Assembly: GCA_018417955.1 (NCBI GenBank)
Contig: JACTVC010000003.1
Span: 1-64,000, forward strand
Direction: 5' to 3'
Source: Laccaria trichodermophora
Taxonomy: Eukaryota; Basidiomycota; Agaricomycetes; Agaricales; Hydnangiaceae
DNA: 64,000 nucleotides
Shown here: piece after piece, positions 10,841 to 23,353 of the stretch
Layout: each line of letters begins with the position of its first letter
How positions within the stretch are numbered: the first letter of the stretch is position 1
Notes under the pieces: generated by a model
Told to the model about the DNA's origin: nothing
What the model saw: only the letters and a program-made list of their open reading frames with translations
The model's database searches: none
Made by a program: the position numbers and the translations under genes

Positions 10841-13398
10841 CTACGCTGGAGATGGTCCTATAAGAAAATATTAGGGAGGGTATATGCGTGAAAACTAAAC
10901 GCTTACGAAGGATGGCAACGCTTTCGGAGGTCTTGCCTTGAGCTTCTGTTGTCTTGATTTGCTCAGAGACTTCCACCACAAGTCGTTGTAGTAGTTTGTA
11001 GGTAACCCAGCAGCCGCCCGAGGGAGTTTACTATAAGCTGTGTCGACTAACATACTTGCCTCCCGAAGGCGTGTGATTGGTGCATTACCAGGGCGCCGTC
11101 GCTTGAGGCCTTTACCGTAACGTTCAACAGCGTCCCACAGCAGTGACACTTGGTCATCCAGCCAAAACTTAGGAACGCGGCGGACAACTTTGGAATAACG
11201 GCCGTCGTCTTCTTTGTCGGTTTCATCGGAACTCATGCCTGCATTTCCGAGTTCGACTAGGACCTCCTCGACATGCCTCCAGAAGCTTTTATCTTCGTGT
11301 AATCTGGCCTGAATGATGGCTTTACGCCGTTTGAAGGTCTGAGAGGTGATGAGAAGCGACCCACGATAAGATACCGAGAGTGCTCACGTTTAAACGGCGA
11401 GTGCGCCGCCGGTTTGCCCGTTCTTCATCCAGCCTTTCAGCTTCAACCCTTATCTGCTTTTGTTCGGTGGTTTCGGGATCTCCATGAGCTGGAGCAATCG
11501 AATTCTGGTACTTGTAACGCGTGCGACGGAGTTTGGTGATGAGGACCCGCTTTACAAAGCCGATGTCCTTGAATTGGGATGGGAAGGTCAAATCTTCAGT
11601 GTCTCTGATTTTCGGAATGATGTCGACTGCCATATGGTAGAGCAGCTGGTCGTTCCACATGCTGCTCATCTTCGAAGACCAGTCAAAGACAGGCTCATCG
11701 AGGGTGGGACCGTCGTTGTTGTCGTTTTCGAAGTCATTGACCAAGCACCGGTCTGCCGTCTTAGTGGCTTGTGTATTCCAGAGGCTCTTTCCCTTCAAAT
11801 AATCCTTCAGGATGGTCTAGCGGTACTGACATCAGGATCTGGTCATGCATAGACCAGAGACGCTTACATGAAATGATTTCTCTTCATCAGTCTTCTCACC
11901 AGTTGGTTTTCTTGCGGAGATGAAGTCGTCGCCGTCAGCGGAAGATTCAGAACTTCCGTCATGGGACATTGGTTCACGATTTCGGTGGGAGGCTGACCTC
12001 TTAGTGGGTGATTTCTTTGATGGCGTTGCCTTTGATGGTGTCGTCATTGTCTCTATAGCCTCTTTCACCCCTTGTTTCACCCCTTCCTGCACGGCTATTC
12101 CAACGCCACGCAGAAGAAGTGAGGTAAGTTCCGATGAAAGCTGTGGCCCGTCTAAGTATGTGTGTACAAAGATCTTAGACAATACTCACCCCGCTCGAAG
12201 CCATAAAATTTCCAATGTCCAACGGAGCATCAGTTGCGCCAGAGGTGGGTGGACGAGCTGTTCCGTTATCGTCAGAGGTGCCTTCCATGTTGCGGTGGAT
12301 GTTTTCGCTATTCTGCAATTTCTAAGCGGATGGATTATCTTAAACACGAAAGTAACTTACTGTGATAGGGCTAGGGTCATTGGTTTGGGTGTTCTACAAT
12401 CTCTAAGCCAATATATCATTTTCAACGCAGAAGCGACTTACGGTGATAGGCCTGGGATTAGCAGGTGAATTTTCCGACATGTTCACATCTTGGTCCGAAA
12501 GCTAATTCCCATCGCCCAGTGAGCAAATAGAATAAGAGAGAGATAACTAGGAGGACGAACCAAGTGAGAAATTGTGGTCGTGGTCGCATTTCCCGGCGGA
12601 GCTGTTTGTGAGCCTGAAGCATGGCTGTAGTTTCGAGGAACAGGTATTTCCGGTTGCAGCTGTTGGCACCAAATCAGCAAACCAAAGACGAAGATCACAG
12701 GGACGAACCAAGGGAGAATCCCCGATCATCGGTAGTCCTTGCAGCGGGATTAATTCGGTGCCCGGTTCCTGATGCATATTAACGTCTTGGAGGAAAGGGT
12801 TGGCTTGCGACTGTTAGATACCGGTTAGTGAAGCATCAAGGACATTGATGATGTCGCACATTGAGTATAAGAGCGACAGCTTGTTCCTCCTCTTGATCAC
12901 GTGTTCCCTGGAAAGCTGGAGCAACCGCGGCGGTTGGATATTGAGCTCCAGGGTTTGAGTTTTCATGTGGGAACTAAGGACAGGCAGTCAGTCAGAGCCC
13001 GTCCAATGATCCAGAGCGAAACCTGCCTGCGGGTTTTGTGCCGTTTGAGTTGAAGTCGTGATAATAGTGTCCAAGCTTGAGGAAGGGGCCTGTTCCACAT
13101 GGTAGTTCAAATTTGGCATTTGAGAGGCCTGAACGTACCTGCCCCGTTGGAACATTTGATTGCGCTTGCAGTGAGGCGAAGTTCGGGTTGGGGGCATCAG
13201 GAGCCGAAAACTATGCGTAAAACGTTATTTAAGATTCGACAATGGCAACAGGGAGGGTGAGCTTGCCAGTACCGAAAGTGCCTGTGCAGCGCTTTGGGAA
13301 ATACCTCGACGTTGGAGGAGTGATGAAGCTACTGCACTTCGCGGATATGGGCGTAGTGCATCTCGAGGCGGTGAAGAGTTACGTTTGGCTGGCGCCAT
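10841..13398 (-). CDS. Second gene of the CACTA-like element, possible DNA-binding protein
   Basis: A many-exon model starts at ATG 13398 (MAPAKRNSSPPRDALRPYPR) and runs leftwards. Pro/Ser/Gln-rich exons (ATG 12480 lies within one, MSENSPANPRP) are followed by a Lys/Ser-rich linker (SKATPSKKSPTKRSASHRNR), a segment with LSSELTSLLLRGVGIAVQEG, and a helical C-terminal half with WNDQLLYHMAVDIIPKIRD, FVKRVLITKLRRTRYKYQ and RRVPKFWLDDQVSLLWDAVE. The basic and Trp-containing helices suggest DNA binding, as in TNPA-like partners of CACTA transposases. That is inference; I know no named domain. It converges on the transposase gene. The last intron is uncertain: reading through gives a stop at 10895, splicing gives TAG at 10841-10843. 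Confidence 0.6.
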
Positions 13399-13852
13399 GT
13401 GGCTTTGGACTGGCGATTGGGCGGATTCTTGTTGAGACGCGGCTCACCGCCGGAAGTGCATTTGTAGTGGATACGAACAATAGTGTTGTCTACTGAAGAG
13501 TCAAAATATTTCTCCTTGAGTTCCAACCGAGCGGGCAACATACCAATTGTAAGAGCATCGCGACGCGTCAATAACCCCTATGCCAACCGACGCCTACGAC
13601 AACAGCACGCCCTGGAAACGTCAACATTGACGTCGACCAGCCACGGAACAATTACTCACTCCTGTAGGACCTCAGGCTCGCCGATTACTATTGAATGGGC
13701 TATTACCGGTCAAGCACTCATCTATTGTATATTCGTTCTGAAACTACATATGTACTACGAATATATTGTTTCCGCCAGTGTCATGGTGAGTGAGTGGTTG
13801 TGGGAGGAAAAGAGGCAACAGCAACGCGCTGAGTTGGTTTTGACAACGGCTA

Positions 13853-13905
13853 CTTTAGGGCAGCCTCACATCTTTTCACGTGATCCTTGTAAGGCTCCCC
13901 TAAAG
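13853..13905. repeat. 53-nt palindromic element, copy 2
   Basis: It begins CTTTAGGGCAGCCT and ends AGGCTCCCCTAAAG with TTCACGTGAT in the middle. Its reverse complement aligns closely with copy 1 at 935-986. The rest of 13399-14175 has no recognisable gene beyond the promoter of the WD40 gene. Confidence 0.75.
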
Positions 13906-14175
13906 TCACCCAAGCCAAAAGACGCCAAACCACACAAACACACTCTCCCGCTCACTCCCACTCATCATAGATAAATTCATAGTAGAACTTTACCTTAGCT
14001 GTAAGAAGTAGGCGTAGGAAACGAAATAAAGAACAAGAAGAAAGAGAATCGTAAAAAAACAAAAAGAAAGATAATCGGAATACAGGAATGAGGAACAGGA
14101 GACAATTGGCCACCTTTTTTGTTCTTTGTGGTCTATAACTGACGAGATGATAGGCATCCTCTGTACCTGCCTACG

Positions 14176-15756
14176 ATGAATTCAATCACCATCCCTACGG
14201 TAAGTACTCAGAACATGCATCGCAATGGCCGTTCTCATACGATCTTAGTTTAAGTGCAAGCAAACACTCACTCGCCACACTAATGCGATCAATACCCTCC
14301 AAATAAGCCAGGATGGCTCAAGGCTTCTCAGCGGAGGTGAGCTTGCGTCGATCTTAGCACCGTATCCAATCTAATTTATTTTACGCAGGCGATGATTGTC
14401 TCGTTATAGTTTGGGACTTGGTCCAAGGGATCGAATTCCAGGTCATCTCCGTCTTATTCAACGGCTCCATTTCCGCTTCGGCTTGGACGCCCACATCACT
14501 CGATCCAATTTCAAGCTTTGCTTTTGGCTGCGCTGACGGCACTTTGTCGGTTTATTGCCAGGCGCCAACGAAGGTAAGCCCTGCCGCCTTTCTCATCCCC
14601 GTACACTAAATCTATATTATAGAATCATTACGATCTTGCTGCCTCTGCAGCCGCTCATGTTGGACCTGTCGAGGACATCGATTTCAGCTCGGGGAGCAAA
14701 CAAATCGCTACCGTCGGAAACGGCTGTCTGAAATTGTGGACGATTGATTCCAACGGTGAGCTTCTGAAACCATTCATTGAACGCTACTAAATTGGGGAGA
14801 TTAGGACAACTCTCCAACATCATTGCGACGAGTCCACGGGAAGCTATCTCTAGGAGCGTTTCCTTTTTTGATCAGGGCTCAAGTGTGCTTGTCACTTATT
14901 TGGAGTCACACGAAGTGTAGGTGGCCTGTAAGTCCGGCGCCTTCTTTCCGAGCTCATTTCTGTCTTTGCTCTGTAGAGTTGCATATCAGGTCTCGCCTTG
15001 GACTATGTTGTGGTCATACCAGTTACCGACTCGAATGTGCGTAGGCACAACATACCATAATTCTTGATTTGATGGGCACACGCCAGTGGCCATGCGACGA
15101 TGGCAGCGGACAACCAGTTACTGATAGTGACAAATCTCGTCAACGGAATCGACATATACTCACTGCCTCCAGGCCAACCACTGCGATCATTCACCCATCC
15201 CATTCGTCTCAATGTTCCACTTCTCGTTTCTTCTGCGCTTCAAGGGTCTCTCATAGTTGTTGGTGGAGATAATGGGTCTGCTCGGGTCTACGACTCCTGC
15301 TTAGGTCTACTTACGGTCCTTCCACATGGACAAGGTATTTTAATTTCCTTTAGACCTATTCGAAAGCTGATAGCTCTTACAAGTTGGAACACTGGTGCAG
15401 ATTGTTACGGTAACTTCCTTCCATCGGTTGTACCATTCTTAAGAATTCTCATTTGCTGAATAGACATATTCCTCTTCAGATGGATGCCTTATCATCACAG
15501 GCTCCTCGGACTCAAACGGTGCCGCCATCAAGGTTTGGGAACCTGCTAAGGTAAAGTACTTTGAGCGCTATTGTAATTTATGACAATTTCGAATAAGAGT
15601 TTTCCCTCCTAGGTTGAGAATGTGATCCCACCGGTCCAGGTCCAACCCCAACCTCACCACGCCGCATCTAACTCCTTGAAATTATGGCAGGCCGTCGCAC
15701 TGGTTGTGACCTTGTTGGTTGGTCAGTTCATAATAACGGTCCGATTCTCTAAATAG
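14176..15756 (+). CDS. WD40-repeat protein with C-terminal membrane anchor
   Basis: Nine exons (14176-14199, 14249-14336, 14389-14573, 14623-14755, 14805-14916, 14977-15036, 15087-15409, 15480-15550, 15613-15756) give 379 residues. WD40 features: INTLQISQDGSRLLSGGDDC, VIVWDLVQ, VEDIDFSSGSKQIATVGNG, LKLWTID, SVSFFDQGSSVLVTYLESHE, SLIVVGGDNGSARVYD, GAAIKVWEPAK. The C-terminus (VALVVTLLVGQFIITV) is one hydrophobic helix followed by RFSK, so the propeller is probably tail-anchored to a membrane. Exon 2 and 4 lengths equal those of the shorter paralogue at 1514. The family is common in Agaricomycetes, usually in many copies; its function is unknown to me. Confidence 0.78.
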
Positions 15757-16582
15757 AGTTCACCCCATGAGTAACTTTGATTATCCCGTGAGTGGCCCTT
15801 TCACCGGGATATTCGCTTCGTTTCCTGGAAATACTCCAAATCTGACATTTGCTTCGTCTTTTTGGCAGATTTGATGTCAGATTATATATATGTTGTTGTA
15901 TATTTACGCGGACCATTTTCCAAGTATGGCTTCAATACGAATTTTGAAATTGTTCAATAATATGTTCTATATACGGATTTTGTACCTGTAAGAAGCTATG
16001 AAAGTATGATATATTAGGCTACATACTTTTTGTTTGTCCTAAGCTTTGTCAACTTTTCGAAGGAATCAAACACAATTATAATAAATTTTGATGGAAATTT
16101 AAAAATACGACAATAAGATTTGGCCCTCGGCGGAATTGGTTGTCGGACTAAAAATCTTATAATGAGTCCGTCTTAACAACAAACAATAGTCAAAAATGAT
16201 TAATTTGTCCTTGCATCTGTCAATCTCTTCGCTTAGGTGTCCGATCGTCCCTTGTTTCAGGTGAAAGTTTTGGCTCTCAAATACAAGCCCATTCCCGCGT
16301 ACTGCATTACTCTGGTACAGTTTACATCTCGTTCACTCAGTTCTTGATCGACTGATCGAGGCTCGTTGTTCGGAGAAAGCCGATCGTAGGTGATGAAATA
16401 TGCGATGATTGGTTTTGAATGAATTGGGTTGACCTCATGACTTCCGATGTTGAAGAACGCATCAAGACACATATGTATCAGCCCTGAAGTTAAAATCGTT
16501 CAAATTTACATCCACTCAAGTAAGATCCTGCCTCCCCACTCTCAGCAGTTTCAAGACCAGCGCCGCCACCAGAAACTTGAAG
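15757..16582. other. AT-rich intergenic region
   Basis: About 830 nt of AT-rich sequence with no recognisable gene; the reverse ORF at 16257-16472 has no motif. It probably holds the 3' end of the WD40 transcript and the promoter of the next gene. Confidence 0.45.
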
Positions 16583-18144
16583 ATGGCCGCCACTGGGATA
16601 GCCATATCTGAGTAAGTGACCTTGATGGAATCGTGTGCATGCGTTTATGTCGAACACACTAGTACCGCACCTCTTGTTCGTTATTAAGAATAAATTTTGA
16701 ACGCAGAAGCTTACAGTTGCGTCCAGCTTATCGGTACCGTCATCACTTGGTTTTTGTCGGGGTCATTATTGGTGCAATGCTGTGCGTTTACTTTACTCTA
16801 TTTCCTAACACCACTACAACATCAGATTTTCAGACGATTTCTTCTACACCGATAACTTGGATGGGGACCCGAAATTCATCAAAGTAGCGGGTGAGCATCA
16901 TCGCGATTTTCGTTCTCCAGCCTTCATGTACCAAATATTAGTGTGGGTATGCCTCGCCGTTGATCAGGTGCGGTCGATGGCGGTGACTTCGGGTGCTTGG
17001 CAGAGCTTGGTAGTTGCATGGGGAAACCCAACTATTTTCATTGGCACTTCCGTATTTCCTTTCCTTACCGTGCCACTTACTGGGATAGGCGAGTCTTCCA
17101 CTCAACCAATCCTCCGACGTACTGACCTCACGATTAATAGAATCCTGCATTGTTCAGATTTTTTTTGCCTGGTGAGTCCTCCTCAAATCTCGTTTTCGTG
17201 CATGACCTCCAACATCGTAATAGGCGAATATGGACTTTGAAAAGACAGTCCAAAATCTATCGAATCATTTCAAGCGTAATCTGTTTGGTTAGCGGTTTTC
17301 CTGATTTGTTTTACATGCGTTGAACCTTTCCTAGGTGGCATTTATGCAATTAGGGGCTGCGATTGCCCGTGGAGTAGCTGTACGTGGTCCACAACTCCAC
17401 TGGAAATTTTGTTTACGGATGTTCATAACTTTGATAATAGTGCGCTCAATCCAAACCGCGTACTTTAGACCTTTCGGCTGAGGTACGTTCTCTTTTGCTG
17501 TATCCCCGAAATGCTCAACGCACCCAACCTTCCCCTTGAAAGCTTTGGTTATGGGGGACCTTGATCTGTGACTCCATCATCGTTGCAACCATGATATTTC
17601 TGGTACTCCCATTCTCTTGGTGTAATTCAAACTGGTTCAAATCTTTTCTTTTTCTCTAGCTCGTACAGGCAAAACTAGAATCCTCGTTTAAGTCAACGAA
17701 GCGTCTTATGGATCGTCTCATCATCGTAACTTTGGAGACTGGCGCCGTCACCCTAATAACGACTCTTGTTCAACTAATCTTCTTTTTAAAGTCTCCGCCA
17801 AATTCACTCCAACAGCTTGGCATGTGAGTCGAGCTATAAATTTAGTGTGAATGCTACTGACGTCTAAATTTCTAGAATGTACATACTGGGGGGGTTGTAA
17901 GTTGTCCCTGCACTGTGAATGTCTTTCAAGAGATGCTGACTCGAATAGGTATTCCAATGTGCTCCTTAGCGTTCTAAATGGCCGGAAACGTGCCCGGCGT
18001 CGGCTAGCTGAACCAAGTCAAACGTTCAGCCTCAATTTCGCCCAGCAACTTACTGCGGCGCCTATGTCATCCGTATCCGAGGAAGCCTCAAGTAGCGAAG
18101 GAGCTAGTAGAACACAAAAAGACGAGGAAAGCCATACCAAATGA
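16583..18144 (+). CDS. DUF6534 seven-helix membrane protein
   Basis: About 13 short exons. Clear ones are 16583-16611, 16717-16781, 16834-16890, 16942 onward, 17224-17287, 17335-17379, 17441-17482, 17543-17602, 17660-17823, 17876-17896 and 17949-18144. Family marks are GTVITWFLSGSLLVQCYDFF, DGDPKFIKVAVWVCLAVDQV, IVQIFFAWRIWTLKR, GTLICDSIIVATMIF, RLIIVTLETGAVTLITTLVQ and YSNVLLSVLNGRKRAR. These fit the DUF6534 pattern: seven hydrophobic helices, a D-x2-I in helix 6 and TGA/L-LT in helix 7. The tail is hydrophilic and Ser-rich. Such proteins are abundant in Agaricomycetes; ligand and partners are unknown. The splice between about 17050 and 17150 is unresolved. Confidence 0.72.
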
Positions 18145-19581
18145 AAGGTCAACTCGACGTTGTTGATTCGAGGTCCATCTTTGAGACCTACTCAATCCTC
18201 TGGGATGCCGTGTTATGATCTTTCTTTCGCAATACGCGCATCGACACACTGGGTTTTCACCTTGGAATGCTATTTTGCCGTTAAAATCTGTTAATTATTG
18301 TGTGTGAGCTCTGGGGTAAAACTCCATGGCTGGATTGAGGGTATCCAAACAATTTCTTGGATCTGAGGGAAAGGTGAACACTGGTTAAATTCCAACTACG
18401 CAATCGAGATAACCAGAATTGTGGAAGCCTTGAAGGCACGGGGATCACAATGCCTTTACGAGTGTAGTTGTCGTGAGGGCTGGGTATTTGGCGCGCGGGA
18501 ATAGAGTGACAGCCAGGTGACAGCCTCTTATCATTTCATGTCTCCTTGGAGAGTAGACTTCGAACAGTCCCCTCCTCACTCCCTCTAAGCCGCTGAGAGG
18601 ACATATCGAGGACTTGCTCTTTCAGTCACCGGTCTATGACACACCTTGGTTGAGAATCCACGTCATCTAACCCACCATTGTCGTGCCACGGCAACATACG
18701 TCTGTGATGAGCTGCCGCGATCGTTTATGATGGGAAGCGGAGATTGTCGGGGAGTCGGAGTGAGGAATGTCCGAAGCACGTGGGCGAGCGGAATTTCACA
18801 ACCCTTTACTCGAAAGCATCGATTGGGATATACAACGCGCCTCTGGTCTGCTTGATGACATGCCCTTCTTTGCTCTGCTCCCTCGTCAGTCAATCGTCGG
18901 CTCCAATTTACTAGAAATGAATAGGGAGGGTTACAGAGATGGCTTTGAGCAAAGGGATGAACGTCTGCTATCGAGCTCTCGACTTGTCCCTGACCTATGG
19001 GTCTGCGCTTTGGTGCACTTTGTGATTCCCGTGTTTGGGATTGTACTTGTGTGGAGTAAACACAACTAGCAACTGCTGCCAGAGTGAACCTTTATGCAGG
19101 TACGTTCACCTTTGATCTTTGTGTTGACTATCTAGAAGGATAGAAGGATGACGCGTCAAGCAATAGCAACTCACTCTCCGACGAGCTGGCTGCGGAAAGA
19201 CCTGCGGACGAAGTAATTGGTCAAGAAAGTTCTGGCATCTTTCAGTAAGGTTATCGTACTTCTAGCCATATTTCTAATGTCTCTCTCAGGATTTTACAAG
19301 CACAACGCGTCAAGACCTCATCTCCCCGGATGGGGTAATATCTCATATCCGGATGCATAGCCACATATCCCGACGCGGAACCTATATTCACTTCTCCCTT
19401 ACCAAGACATCCGAAGTCAGCAATTCAAATGGCTACAGTACCGTCAAGAAACACCCCGCAGCAAAAAAATGGTTTACGTGAATCGAGTGAGTCGCCGTTG
19501 GATTTGTCATTAGCTGTGGAGTATAAATTGCTGACGGCAAGTTAATCGACCATAACCTTCTTTCTTCAACACCAGCAAGCC
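18145..19581. other. Intergenic region without recognisable gene
   Basis: About 1.4 kb. Overlapping ORFs near 18646-19069 on both strands have no motif. I see no repeat or RNA gene. Confidence 0.4.
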
Positions 19582-21513
19582 ATGAATCAAAGCTCTCAAT
19601 CAATTTCTCGTCCTCTAGCTCGAGGGAGTGCTTGTATATCCTGCCGCAGGCGCAAAGTCGTATGTCAGCTTCATCATACTATTACGACGAGAGCACTGAA
19701 ATCTTACTTAGAAATGTGATGGGGTGCGGCCTGTGTGCGGCCCTTGTGAAAACTTTTACATATCCAAAGATTGTGAATATGGGGTGGACAACACTCGCAC
19801 CCAAACTGAAATTCTGGAAGACCAGATCAGTCACCTCGAGGAACGAATTAATCGTCGAATGAATCCTGTGGCGTCTTCGAGTAGACCCGTGACTCTTTAC
19901 AATCCATACTCCAGCAGACCTGCAACAAATTCCCCACCACCCGACGTTGTTGAACGACTGTGAGTGAAATTGCGTCTCTTCAAGGGTAAACGGGGTTTTA
20001 TTTTATCCTAGCATAGAAGCGTTTCTCGCGCACTGTTCTAGCTTTGGATTCTTCTTGCACGTTGCCCGATTTCGGGCATCAATGCTCCTTTCGTTACCAC
20101 CTGGCCACCCGTCCCGACCTTCCCCTGCTCTCATCTACTCGACTTACCTCCTGGGCTTATTCTTTCTGGGGGATGCGAGCTTACAATCTCAGGAGCAATA
20201 CTACCTCACCGAGGCTACTCGAGAAGCCACCACTATTTCCTCGGGAAGTCACCCGAGCGAGATTATTCATGGAATTCAGGCCGAAGTGCTTCTTGCTTAC
20301 TACTGCTTCATGAATAATCGACAGACTGAGGCCAAATATCATACCACGGCTGCAGTATCTATCACACTCGGAGCTGGTTTGCATAAGATTCGTTCAAGAA
20401 ACGTGGCACGAGGCTATCGGAGTCCACTGCCGTCCCCCTCCGATTCCGTTGAAGAAGGAGAACGCATTCGGGGGTTTTGGAGCGTGTTCATCCTAGATCA
20501 CTGCTTATCCTCTACGCTTGGCGAAACGCCGAATATGGCATTCCCACCTGACAAACCCGATGCTGCGCTCGATACGCCGTGGCCTCTCGACATGGATGAT
20601 TACGAATCGGTCTGTTTGATAACTTACAACTTCTCGCTTTGAAAAAAAGGCTGACTTTCGTTTCAGGGGCGATTTCCTGGGCATATCAGCTCAGACAGAA
20701 CGCTCATTAAATTCTTCAGTGGTCAACCTACTTCGGAATCGGGCTCTTCGCGCCTCGCGATATACGCCAAGGCTTCTTGTCTGTGGGACAGAGTCGAATC
20801 GCTTGCGCGGGCATGGACTCCTGGTTAGTGCCTTTAAAAAAGAATAATATACGGGTCTGAAAAATTTTACAGGGACTTCCCATTCTCAATTCTCTGCTTT
20901 CTCTGTACAATTTTCCTCTCTCGATGCGATACTTGATATTATCAAAGCCTCGCTTCCGAATCTAACCCAAATTTCCGGGATAACCGACCGAGAGGAAGCG
21001 AGATGGCTACTTAACTGTTACAGTATTATCCATATGTGCACAATTAAGCTACATGGTATCCTTGCTGAACAGAGCGCAAATTCGAAGGCGAAGAAGTTAG
21101 ATGCTGCGAAGAATATAATGGAACTTGTCGTAGCCGTAAAGCCCGATCACCTCTTGCACCTCACACCAGTCATTCATGTAAGCATGTTAGACCGCCGTTC
21201 TGTCCGTCTTATCAAGCTCACAAAAATGTAGGAGATCTGGGCTATTGCTGCCCATTTCGTAATGGATGAGATCGGGAATTTGAAATCTCAGCGCGCTCAA
21301 AGAGGTTGGGCGAGCCAAGTCTCCCTCGAAAAGGAAACTGCGTTGTCTAATTTAGTGCGCCAAGCACTCACTGTGGTGTCTACTCTTTCTGCGAGTTGTC
21401 CGTTATCAAGTACGTGATTCGTTACCACTCCGCCATTTTTTGCAGATATAACATGCGCGGAACATGCAGCAGTGCTGATCAGCGGACTCATGGATCGACT
21501 CAATGCGCTTTGA
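19582..21513 (+). CDS. Zn2Cys6 transcription factor (copy A)
   Basis: Seven exons (19582-19659, 19712-19959, 20012-20609, 20667-20823, 20873-21177, 21232-21409, 21446-21513) close in frame at 543 residues. The N-terminal binuclear cluster has Cys at 18, 21, 28, 35, 38 and 47 (spacing 2-6-6-2-8), split by an intron after codon 26. A predicted coiled-coil linker follows (ILEDQISHLEERINR). The middle resembles the fungal-specific regulatory domain, with LIYSTYLLGLFFLGD, AGLHKIRS, SVEEGERIRGFWSVFILDHC and DTPWPLDMDDYES. It should bind paired CGG-type half sites in the nucleus; targets cannot be told from the sequence. Intron phases match the paralogue at 46867. Confidence 0.88.
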
Positions 21514-22770
21514 ATGAATTTCTGAGTGAAACAACTTAGAACTGGGACGGCGACTCATCCTCCAGTGCTATCTGGTCACGTTCAGGTCAATCGTCTTTCT
21601 CTTTCCTAATTTGAGAGACTTACGGCTTCGTCCTTCCCCTAGGCTGACCCTCGCTGAGAATGCGTCTGGACTTTTATTTCTGCGTGATTTGGGCTTGTGA
21701 TATTTAGAGGATATGCGGACTTTGTAGTTGTGAAATGTATTGATACTCCTTAGAATGACGTACCGAATTTGGAGATAGATTTGAAGTTCCTCCGTATCTT
21801 CCCCGACTTGTCAGTTCGGCAGATCGATGCACATACGATAGTACATGATCAGAGGGGCGGTCGGCGTGAGGCGAATTAGGGAGAGGTGCGTCGAACATCC
21901 GGGGGCGCAGTTTCGGTAAGATTCCCCAGAATTTTTGACGTCTCTTCGGGGATTTTTCTCTGACCTTGTCACCACCTGGAAGAGATATCGACCGGTCCAT
22001 GACGCAATTTGAATGTCAAACCCCCAAAAATCCTGAATCTATTTGCTGGACTTGTGCCAGCGGGTAAACAGTCTACGGACGTGCGTTATTCATGTTAGTA
22101 GCGGTTCCAGCTCGCGACTGCCTCTCGATCGCCGCGTGAACTGAACATTTCCACCACAACATTACAATTTTTTTACAGTCGCATCATGAACAACGCGAAT
22201 CTCGCAGCGTTCTCATAAGAAAAAGAAAAATCTTCGTCAAACAGGAGGTGCTCAAAGGAAACCTTGTCAAGAGCTTTCAGAGATAGTACCGGTTCATTCG
22301 CTGGGGACAGGAGATCCTTATGTTGATCACCCAGTATATCATTGCTCCGGAATTTATCGATTCATTCCTTGATCATCTGCGGCGCGCAGAGTGAAGAACC
22401 TCCCCTGAAGGGCGTCGAGGGCTTCGACTGCTTCGATCATTCTGTTTCAAGCACTTTCATCAGAATCTTATGCCCATCGTCAACTATGGGCTTGGAATTC
22501 AGTCACTGGAGCATAATCCATTGATTTTTACTCACTTTTAAAAAAAGAATCTCTTTCGTGAATCTCCCCGCCCATATTTTCGACTCGGATGGGTTGGGGA
22601 TACTCTCGCATCCACCGTGCCTCTTGAGCGTTGAGCCCAGGTCAGTGTACTACCGGATCCGGCCTGTATTCGCTATCTCTCGTCCGTTTTCCGGGTCGTC
22701 GACAACCTTAGCCGCTGTTTTGTACTTGGTCTACAGTTTTCGATATTGCAAATGGTGTTCTTTAGTATCT
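21514..22770. other. Intergenic region without recognisable gene
   Basis: About 1.25 kb. A reverse ORF at 21704-22000 is basic and Ser/Pro-rich but I recognise nothing in it. Confidence 0.4.
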
Positions 22771-23058
22771 TTACAGCGCTCGCAGGCGTCCATCAGTAGC
22801 AGCTTTGTTGCAGCGGGTGGTCTCGTCCTGGTCCAAAGCCTGGCACTGAGTCACCTGCGAGCCGGCAGAGGGGGAAGGCTTTTGGCATCGAGCTGCATTA
22901 GTAGAAGTTAGGACCTTTTCCTCTTGGCATGGGAGTTGACTTTGTTGAAGGAAAGAACCTTGAGCGCCGAAGATGCCATGCGCCGCTCGTCCCTCGGCAG
23001 CGGTGGGGGTTACATAAAGAATCTTGCACAGAGATATACGCAGACAGCGGAGGAACAA
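22771..23058 (-). pseudogene. Possible remnant with Cys-x-Ala-x(6)-C zinc-like motif
   Basis: The reverse ORF ends with TQCQALDQDETTRCNKAATD, which resembles the C-x-A-L-T-x-G-x2-C motif found in several small Agaricomycete proteins of unknown role. An upstream Cys (ARCQKPSPSAGS) could be a second imperfect unit. The expected downstream Cys/His pair is missing. Weak call. Confidence 0.2.
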
Positions 23059-23353
23059 GTGCGCTGGTCATCTTGGCGTGTAGAAAGGCACGTGAGAGAT
23101 GTTCAACGTAAATATCGCGTAAATACGCACAAACAGGTAAATTTGTCACCGGGATGCATATATCCAAATAAAACAAGAATAAGATCTCGAGAAACCTTTC
23201 ATTGAAGACTTGAACAACACAAATTCTCAGTAGCTCATGAAGGTATAAGCTTGACAAATCGAAAACCACCACCTAAATGATGATCGATTGATCAACAACA
23301 GGAGTAACTTATAGATGTGATATGTTACAAAGGATTCAGAATGAAGTTACAGC

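Larger units (their letters stand above)
7035..13398. mobile_element. CACTA-like (Tnp2) DNA transposon, coding part
   Basis: Two convergent multi-exon genes, a tnp2 transposase (+) and a second gene (-), fill 6.4 kb with a 141-nt gap between their 3' ends. That arrangement is typical of a two-gene CMC/CACTA element. I could not find convincing terminal repeats or a target duplication, so the coordinates given are only the outer coding limits. The palindromes at 935 and 13853 are homologous inverted structures but also accompany WD40 genes, so I do not call them the ends. Confidence 0.65.

Noticed and set aside
935..13905. One 13-kb transposon bounded by the two palindromes
   Set aside because: The palindromes do form an inverted pair, but each also precedes a WD40 gene and the interval holds several unrelated remnants; no target duplication seen.
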